This document shows, in pieces, positions 58,677 through 64,000 of a stretch of 64,000 bases of DNA. The position numbers were made by a program, and so were the translations under genes. The notes below the pieces were generated by a model. It worked only from the letters and a program-made list of their open reading frames with translations. It ran no database searches and had not been told where the DNA came from. The stretch is from Terriglobia bacterium (GTDB taxonomy: Bacteria > Acidobacteriota > Terriglobia > Acidiferrales > UBA7541): assembly GCA_020073605.1 (NCBI GenBank), contig JAIQEW010000001.1, positions 248,001 to 312,000 on the forward strand, in the 5' to 3' direction. How positions within the stretch are numbered: position 1 is the first letter of the stretch; every line of letters starts with the position of its first letter.

Positions 58677-59933
58677 TTGCCCGACTGGCTGATCACCGGC
58701 TGCTCGGAGTTGCTCACGTTGCGCGGCTCCGCGCCGCGTCGCGGCCGCGCGCTTGCGGACCTCGGCCTCATCCGCGATGGCGCGCTGCTCGTTCACGGCG
58801 ACCGCATCACGGCGATCGGCCCGCGGCGCCGCATTGAACGCCTCCGTGAATCGCGCCGCGCCGAAAAGCTGGACCTCGGCGGCCGCGTTGTTCTCCCGGG
58901 CTTCGTCGATTCGCACACGCATCTGATCTTTCCGCAAAGCCGCGCCGCCGACTACGAACAGCGCATCTCCGGGAAGACCTACGAACAGATCGCGCGCAAA
59001 GGCGGCGGAATTCGCTCCACCATCGATAGCCTTCGGCGAGCGTCTCCGAAAAAGCTTCGCGACCTGGCCAGAACTCGCCTCCGCCAGTTTGCCGCGCACG
59101 GTACGACGACGCTCGAAGCCAAGAGCGGCTACGGCCTCGATTGGAAGAACGAGCTGAAGATTCTCAACGTTCTCCACGAATTGCACCAGCAGCAGCCGCT
59201 CGATATCGCCCTCACGTTTCTCGGCGCTCACGTGGTGCCGCCGGAATTTCGCCGGCGTCCCGATGCATTTGTGGATCTGCTGGTCAAGCGCTGGATTCCA
59301 ACCGTTGCGACCGCGGGCCTCGCCGAATTCTGCGACGTCTTCTGCGATCGCGGCGCGTTCACGGTGGCGCAGGCGCGCCGGATTCTCCTGGCCGCCCGCG
59401 CGTGCGGACTCGTTCCGCGCATCCATGCCGAACAGCTCGCTCGCACCGGTGCCGCGCGCCTTGCAATCGAGGTGCAGGCGGCGAGCGCCGATCATCTCGA
59501 AAAGATCGACAGCAGCGACATCCGCGCGCTTTCGCTCTCGGGCGTCGTCTGCACGCTTCTGCCGGGCTGCTCGTTTCATCTCGGCCTTGGCAAGTACGCT
59601 CCCGCGCGCCAGTTGATCGATTCCGGGGCCATCGTCGCGCTCGCCACGGACTTCAATCCCGGCACGAGCCCCACACTCAGCATGCCGATGATCCTGTCGC
59701 TCGCTTGCACGCAGATGCGGATGACTCCTGCCGAGGCGATCGCCGCGGCGACCATCAATCCCGCGTATTCGCTCCGCCAGCACGACCGCATCGGTTCGCT
59801 CGAGGTTGGCAAGTATGCGGACCTCGCGGCGTTTGACGTGGCCGGCTACCGCGAAATTCCGTATTATTTTGGAGTGAATCTCTGCAGCCTGACCATGAAA
59901 CGCGGTATCGTCATCCACTCGAAGAAGCGCTAG
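58677..59933 (+). CDS. hutI: Imidazolonepropionase HutI
   Basis: Third step of histidine degradation, giving N-formimino-glutamate. 418 aa; the start is a TTG at 58677 (an unusual codon, but the N-terminus WLITGCSELLTL fits and no ATG/GTG is available upstream). Amidohydrolase motifs: VVLPGFVDSHTHLIFPQSRA, FAAHGTTTLEAKSGYGLDWK, VPRIHAEQLART, and ALATDFNPGTSPTLSMPMIL. The stop is 3 nt before ftcD. Confidence 0.95.
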   Translation: MPDWLITGCSELLTLRGSAPRRGRALADLGLIRDGALLVHGDRITAIGPRRRIERLRESRRAEKLDLGGRVVLPGFVDSHTHLIFPQSRAADYEQRISGKTYEQIARKGGGIRSTIDSLRRASPKKLRDLARTRLRQFAAHGTTTLEAKSGYGLDWKNELKILNVLHELHQQQPLDIALTFLGAHVVPPEFRRRPDAFVDLLVKRWIPTVATAGLAEFCDVFCDRGAFTVAQARRILLAARACGLVPRIHAEQLARTGAARLAIEVQAASADHLEKIDSSDIRALSLSGVVCTLLPGCSFHLGLGKYAPARQLIDSGAIVALATDFNPGTSPTLSMPMILSLACTQMRMTPAEAIAAATINPAYSLRQHDRIGSLEVGKYADLAAFDVAGYREIPYYFGVNLCSLTMKRGIVIHSKKR

Positions 59934-59936
59934 CCC

Positions 59937-61469
59937 ATGAAGCAACTCGTTGAGTGTGTTCCTAACTTTTCCGAAGGGCGCAACGCGGCAAAGATCGATG
60001 CCATCGTCGCCGCGATACGAGAAGTCCCCGGCGTGTACCTGCTTGGCCGCGAGAGCGACGCAGACCACAATCGCAGCGTGATCACTCTGGCAGGTGAGCC
60101 GGAAGCCGTCCGGGAAGCAGCCGTGCGCGCGGTCGGCAAGGCCGCCGAATTGATCGACCTCACGCGGCAGACGGGCGCGCATCCGCGCATCGGCGCAACG
60201 GACGTGGTCCCGTTCATTCCGATCGCAGGCGTTACCATCGAAGATTGCGTGGCCCTGGCAAAACAAGCCGGGCGCGAAATCTGGGAACGCTATCGCATCC
60301 CTGTTTATCTCTATGAGGCGGCCGCGCAGCGTCCCGAGCGTGCGAACCTCGAAAATATTCGCAAAGGCCAGTTCGAAGGCCTCCGCGAGGAAATCCTTCG
60401 CAATCCCGGCCGCGCACCGGATATCGGCGAGCCCCGTCTGCATCCCACCGCCGGCGCCACGGTGGTTGGCGCGCGGAAATTCTTGATCGCTTACAACATC
60501 AACCTCGCTACGTCCGATATCGAAATCGCCAAACGCATCGCGAAGACAATTCGCTTCTCCAGCGGTGGCTTGCCCTGCGTCAAGGCCATGGGCGTGGACC
60601 TGCGCGCCCGCAACCTCGCTCAGGTTTCCATGAACCTGACGGACTTCGAGCGAACGCCGATCCATCAGGTGTTCGAGACGGTCAAGCGCGAGGCTGAACG
60701 CCACGGTGTTGGCATCGCGGGCAGTGAGATCGTCGGTCTCATTCCGCGGCGCGCCATTGAAATGACCGCTGAGTTCTACTTGCGGATCGAGAACTTTTCT
60801 CCCGCCCAGGTATTGGAGAACCGTCTGGAAGAATCGCTCCGCGGCGCGGACGCCCAAAGCCCGGCGACCCTCGCCGCGCTCGCCCAGCCGTTTATCGACG
60901 CGGTCGCGAAGCCCACACCCGCTCCGGGAGGCGGCTGCGTCGCCGCGCTCGCGGGCTCGCTCGCCGCTGCGCTTGGACACATGGTGGCGGGAATCTCGGC
61001 CAGGAAGAAGTCTCTTGCCGCGCACGCGCCATCGCTATCGAAATTGGCGGAAGAGCTTCAGGGCGCGTCGAAAGCGCTCGCCGAAGGCATCGACCGCGAT
61101 GCGGCGTCTTATGAATCGGTTCTCGTCGCGCACAGGCTCCCTCGCGAGACACCACAGGAGAGACAGCGCCGCGATGAAGCGATTCAGCAGGCGTTTCGAA
61201 CCGCCGTCGAAGTGCCTCTCGAAATCGCCCGCCAGGCAGCGGAAGTATTCGACAAGCTCGGGCAACTGGAGCCCATGGCCGGAGCGTCTATGCTCTCAGA
61301 TGTTCGCGTCGGCCGGATGATGGCCGCCACCGCCGCCCGCGGTGCTCTCGAAAACGTAGCCACGAATCTTGAAATCATCACCGACGCAGCCTTCGCCAAC
61401 CGGGCGCGGGCCGAGGCGCTGTCGCTTACGTCACGGATTTTGGAGAGTCCCATGGCGGCCAGCCGATAA
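59937..61469 (+). CDS. ftcD: Bifunctional glutamate formimidoyltransferase / formimidoyltetrahydrofolate cyclodeaminase
   Basis: 510 aa fusion. Residues about 1-300 are the formiminotransferase (QLVECVPNFSEGRNAAKIDA, LTRQTGAHPRIGATDVVPFI, LHPTAGATVVGARKFLIAYN). Residues about 320-505 are the cyclodeaminase (AVAKPTPAPGGGCVAALAGS, EPMAGASMLSDVRVGRMMAA). The pair transfers the formimino group from histidine breakdown to tetrahydrofolate, then releases ammonia. The fusion is the form known from animal FTCD; in many bacteria the two are separate. Ends the hut cluster. Confidence 0.94.
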   Translation: MKQLVECVPNFSEGRNAAKIDAIVAAIREVPGVYLLGRESDADHNRSVITLAGEPEAVREAAVRAVGKAAELIDLTRQTGAHPRIGATDVVPFIPIAGVTIEDCVALAKQAGREIWERYRIPVYLYEAAAQRPERANLENIRKGQFEGLREEILRNPGRAPDIGEPRLHPTAGATVVGARKFLIAYNINLATSDIEIAKRIAKTIRFSSGGLPCVKAMGVDLRARNLAQVSMNLTDFERTPIHQVFETVKREAERHGVGIAGSEIVGLIPRRAIEMTAEFYLRIENFSPAQVLENRLEESLRGADAQSPATLAALAQPFIDAVAKPTPAPGGGCVAALAGSLAAALGHMVAGISARKKSLAAHAPSLSKLAEELQGASKALAEGIDRDAASYESVLVAHRLPRETPQERQRRDEAIQQAFRTAVEVPLEIARQAAEVFDKLGQLEPMAGASMLSDVRVGRMMAATAARGALENVATNLEIITDAAFANRARAEALSLTSRILESPMAASR

Positions 61470-61501
61470 AGTAGCTTTAAGTGTCCTGAGGGGAAGAAAA
61501 C

Positions 61502-62500
61502 GTGAGACAGACAATTCATCGTTTCATCGAGATTAGCATTCTAACGGCTGGGCTTTTTCTCTGTGTCCTGGTCATCGCTCCGCAACGGGCTTCCGCCGGG
61601 TCTCTGAGCACGGCCATCATCGGGATGTTCCCGAAACAGGTGGGCGAGTTCGCGTACGCCGATCTGAAGACGGCGCGAAAGTTTTCCTGGTATCCACAGC
61701 TTCGCGAGCAGCTTCTGCCCAGCCGCTTCCGCGACTTCGAGAAATTCCTGGTGTCTGCGGGCGTCGATCCGAATACGCAGGTGGACGAACTCGCCTGGGG
61801 CGGGATCAATGGCTCGAAGGGAGCGGCCGAGGAAGTCGTGGGCGTCGCGCTCGGCGCGTTCAACCCGTCGTCGAGTGAAGACCGCTTCAAACAGCAGAAG
61901 CTTCCCATGTTCGACGTACATGGCTATCACCTTTACGCTTTCGGCAGCGGCCTCGCCGCGGGCGATATTCTGTTCACGTTCATCGACTCGAATACGGCTG
62001 CTTTCGGTCATCGCGCCGCTCTTGAAAAGCTGATTGACGTTCGCACGGGCGTTGCGGAGAGCATGCTGACCAACGACCAGCTTTTTCCGCTGATCAATGA
62101 AGCCAATGGCACCGGAATCATCTGGGGCGTGCTCGACAAGACGTACGCTCACCTCGCCATGCAACAGTTGATTCCCGAGGCGAGCCAGTTTCCTCAAGCC
62201 GCCACGATCATCAATCGAATACGCGCCATGACGATCAGCATCGAAGCGGATAGCGGGATCGACGCGCACTTCCAGGCCGTTTGCAGCTCGACGGACGATG
62301 CGAATCTGCTCGCCGCGGGCATGCAGGCCGCGCTCATGATGCGGCGTTACCAGGAAGCGCAGCAGCACCCCGATCTCGCCGGCGCGCTCGATCAGGTTCG
62401 CGTGGCGCCCAGCGGCGACCGCCTGAAAGTGGAAGCTCCGGTGAGCCAGGATCAGCTGCTCTCGCTGATTCGCACACGCACGTTTGCCGTGCCTATGTAA
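61502..62500 (+). CDS. Secreted hypothetical protein
   Basis: 332 aa, GTG start with an AGGGG box about 8 nt upstream. Signal peptide ISILTAGLFLCVLVIAPQRA. Mature part: MFPKQVGEFAYADLKTARKF, FEKFLVSAGVDPNTQVDELA, AFGSGLAAGDILFTFIDSNT, FGHRAALEKLIDVRTGV. It looks like a periplasmic protein of a lineage-conserved family, possibly a single substrate-shaped domain repeated twice (the pattern DxxxAAFGHRxAL and LLAAGMQAALMMRR). Function unknown. Confidence 0.68.
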   Translation: MRQTIHRFIEISILTAGLFLCVLVIAPQRASAGSLSTAIIGMFPKQVGEFAYADLKTARKFSWYPQLREQLLPSRFRDFEKFLVSAGVDPNTQVDELAWGGINGSKGAAEEVVGVALGAFNPSSSEDRFKQQKLPMFDVHGYHLYAFGSGLAAGDILFTFIDSNTAAFGHRAALEKLIDVRTGVAESMLTNDQLFPLINEANGTGIIWGVLDKTYAHLAMQQLIPEASQFPQAATIINRIRAMTISIEADSGIDAHFQAVCSSTDDANLLAAGMQAALMMRRYQEAQQHPDLAGALDQVRVAPSGDRLKVEAPVSQDQLLSLIRTRTFAVPM

Positions 62501-62551
62501 GGATTGGCCGCTCTTCCTTGCCGGGATGGGTGTTTACAACGGAATGTGGCG

Positions 62552-62989
62552 TTAAGCCTTCGCGCCCGTGCCGGTAAGCTCGGCGAGCGACATGGAGAAG
62601 CGACCCTCGCGTATCTCGCAATGCACGCGGGCCGCAAGCACGCCTTCGAGCCGCTTGCAGACCTGCTCTGCGGATTTCACGGACGGCGGCGCTCCTCCCG
62701 AAGTCCCGATCGTAATTTCGACGCGGTTGGAAGATCCTGTTACGCCAAGCTCAAGAACCGATGAAGCTGCGAGTGCGCCGCCGATCGCAAGAAATGTCTC
62801 GCGGCACGCCTCGATGGCGGCAGTAGAAACATCCTCCTGCATTTTCTCGGAAAGCCCGGCGCGCTGCGCGACGTAAGCAGCGATCACACCGGCTCCCGCG
62901 AATAATCGGGGATCGTTATGGAGCGTGCATTTGACCGGCGTGCCTCGAGCGGCATGCGCCGTTTGGGCGGGATCAGTGTTCTTCGGCAT
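62552..62989 (-). CDS. GHKL/RsbW-like ATPase-fold regulatory protein (tentative)
   Basis: 145 aa from the ATG at 62989. LFAGAGVIAAYVAQRAGLSE, then EDVSTAAIEACRETFLAIG, resembles the N-box helix (EAC-x-N) of anti-sigma-factor serine kinases, but the box residue is Glu-Thr rather than Asn, and later G-boxes are weak (EITIGTSGGAPPSVKS). It could be a degenerate member that binds a partner without ATP. Its start lies inside the end of the Cys-rich mini-gene upstream (17-nt overlap), so the two are co-translated. Confidence 0.45.
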   Translation of the reverse strand: MPKNTDPAQTAHAARGTPVKCTLHNDPRLFAGAGVIAAYVAQRAGLSEKMQEDVSTAAIEACRETFLAIGGALAASSVLELGVTGSSNRVEITIGTSGGAPPSVKSAEQVCKRLEGVLAARVHCEIREGRFSMSLAELTGTGAKA

Positions 62990-63146
62990 CGGCCACTCGC
63001 ACGTCGCACGCCTCGCGGCAGTCCGGGCAATAATACAGCCCGTCAACGCAGAGGCGGACGTGTTCTTGCGACTGGCAGAAGCAGCAATACTTCTCGCACG
63101 TGCACTTCGATTCCGGTTTGTCGCATTGCGAACAGACGGTGGTCAC
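62973..63146 (-). CDS. Cys-rich zinc-ribbon-like mini-protein
   Basis: 57 aa, GTG start at 63146 with AAGGA about 9 nt upstream. Eleven cysteines: VCSQCDKPESKCTCEKYCCF, then CQSQEHVRLCVDGLYYCPDC and REACD. The C-x2-C...C-x-C...C-C-x-C...C...C-x2-C-x3-C spacing suggests two or three zinc-binding knuckles. An acidic tail (VADAEEH) ends at TGA. Codon use and the ribosome binding site support a real gene. It overlaps the downstream ATPase-fold gene by 17 nt. Partner or nucleic-acid target unknown. Confidence 0.65.
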   Translation of the reverse strand: MTTVCSQCDKPESKCTCEKYCCFCQSQEHVRLCVDGLYYCPDCREACDVRVADAEEH

Positions 63147-63345
63147 TGTGGACGTCCTTGCGCTCGGAGCTGCTTCGCCTTCACTCCATACTAGGCCGCA
63201 TCCGCGCGCCCGACAAGCTGCACGGTCCGCGCGTTTGCCCGAGCATATTCGGCCGAGAGGAGGGCCCGGCGGCGCGCTGCGCTTGCTGCCTGCACGCCGC
63301 GATGGTCCCGGAACTTCTCCGTGAAGTCAGATCGCCGGTGAGCTT

Positions 63346-64000
63346 CTATCGCTTCTCGTTCCGTGCCTTCTCCACAGGCACGGCCCGTTGCGAAGGCATG
63401 GGCGGAGCGATTTCGGCGGTCGCACTTGCTGAAGCTGGAAAGGAGAGCTCGCGTCCGTCGGAAATTGCGGCGGCGGCTTCGGTCATGGGATCGGGGACCG
63501 GGGAATCCATCGGCACCAGCGCCCCTTCCGCTTCCTTCAGAAACGTCAGCCCGTTCTCCCCGCCGTTCCAGTCAATCGAGATCACGTCTCCCAGCGTCAC
63601 CTGATTCGTCGCCAGCAGGCTCGCCAGCGGATACACCACGTGCCGCTCGATCGCTCGCTTCAAGTGGCGCGCCCCGTACTTCAGGTCCGTCCCTTCCCGC
63701 AGCAGAAACTCCCGCGCCGCCTGCGTCACGCGGAACAGGAACCGCCCCTTCGCCGTCTCCAGCACTCTCTGCTGCACCATTCCCAGCTCGATCTCCAAGA
63801 TCTGCTCCAGCTGCTGCGACCGCAGCGGATGGAACACCACCACCTTGTCGATCCGGTTCATGAACTCCGGCGCGAACTTCCTCTTCGCCGCTTCCGACGC
63901 CGTCCGCTCCACCTTCTCGTCCAATCCCACTCGCGATTCCGGCCGCACCAGCGGCGCAAACCCCAGCCCGCCGGTCATCAGCTCGGTGATCTCCCCGCCG
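63346..64000 (-). CDS. Clp/Hsp100-type AAA+ ATPase, C-terminal part (5' end beyond window)
   Basis: 217 codons visible, open to the window edge. Second AAA+ module and C-terminal D2-small domain of ClpA/ClpB/ClpC proteins: FAPEFMNRIDKVVVFHPL (arginine-finger region NRID), then LEQILEIELGMVQQRV and the sensor-2 motif LKYGARHLKRAIERHVVYPL. The tail from about residue 150 is Pro/Ala-rich and atypical. Whether it pairs with ClpP or acts as a disaggregase cannot be told without the N-terminus. Confidence 0.85.
   Translation of the reverse strand, partial: GGEITELMTGGLGFAPLVRPESRVGLDEKVERTASEAAKRKFAPEFMNRIDKVVVFHPLRSQQLEQILEIELGMVQQRVLETAKGRFLFRVTQAAREFLLREGTDLKYGARHLKRAIERHVVYPLASLLATNQVTLGDVISIDWNGGENGLTFLKEAEGALVPMDSPVPDPMTEAAAAISDGRELSFPASASATAEIAPPMPSQRAVPVEKARNEKR

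Noticed and set aside
58560-61025. 821-aa minus-strand ORF opposite hutI and ftcD
   Set aside because: Spans two convincing genes on the other strand; Arg/Ala/Gly-rich translation without any recognisable motif.

Overview
The window is GC-rich chromosomal DNA from a free-living heterotrophic bacterium, most probably an Acidobacteriota (Terriglobia/Acidoferrales-like) genome. That placement is inference from protein style (suf operon with sufU and sufT, tal-pgi-zwf, HTH-TOBE regulator, bifunctional formiminotransferase-cyclodeaminase, several lineage-typical secreted proteins). No rRNA or tRNA gene was seen. Genes are dense, many start/stop pairs overlap as ATGA or TGATG, and GTG/TTG starts are common.

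Layout. 1-4011 (+): Fe-S assembly operon sufC(partial)-sufD-sufS-sufU-sufT. 4008-8443 (-): assimilatory sulfate operon cysD-cysN-cysH (APS-reductase type)-TSUP permease, preceded by a promoter, a Cys-codon-rich leader peptide and a terminator. 8597-9953 (+): HTH-TOBE regulator and an orphan modA. 9934-12499 (-): chorismate mutase-pheA-aroF, preceded by a Phe/Tyr-rich leader peptide and a terminator. 12672-16465 (+): an Ile/Val-rich leader with terminator, then ilvD-ilvC and tyrA. 16523-18286 (-): a UGSC-type selenoprotein gene with an in-frame TGA. 18491-26233: a small secreted protein, a LysR regulator, tal-pgi-zwf, and a nucleotidyltransferase-like protein. 26524-32366: hybrid histidine kinase and glgB. 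32369-33137: a cluster of nested hairpin repeats. 33292-39123 (+): complete type I restriction-modification system hsdM-hsdS-hsdR, with an inverted copy of the repeat on its far side. 39353-46633: LLM flavin oxidoreductase, B12-radical SAM protein, CWC protein, FAD oxidoreductase, secreted proteins, ChbG/HpnK deacetylase. 46733-55511: CutA, phosphohexomutase, FtsB-like protein, DUF1624 protein, CPBP protease, ThiG, long-chain acyl-CoA synthetase. 55622-61469 (+): histidine degradation hutU-(AlbA_2 gene)-hutI-ftcD. 61502-64000: secreted protein, ATPase-fold regulator, Cys-rich mini-protein, Clp-type AAA+ ATPase (partial).

Main results. (1) Three biosynthetic operons within about 5 kb (cysteine, phenylalanine, isoleucine/valine) each carry a short upstream ORF rich in the codons of the pathway product, followed by an intrinsic terminator just before the first structural gene: three predicted ribosome-mediated attenuators. 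The cysteine one (CCTCC motif, with an 8-bp antiterminator candidate and a Shine-Dalgarno sequence inside the terminator arm) is the least expected. (2) The gene at 16523-18286 reads through an in-frame TGA at the UGSC motif with a 10-bp hairpin immediately downstream, so it is predicted to encode selenocysteine at residue 109. (3) CysN has a C-terminal remnant of an APS kinase that has lost its P-loop, consistent with the downstream reductase having the Fe-S cysteines of APS reductases.
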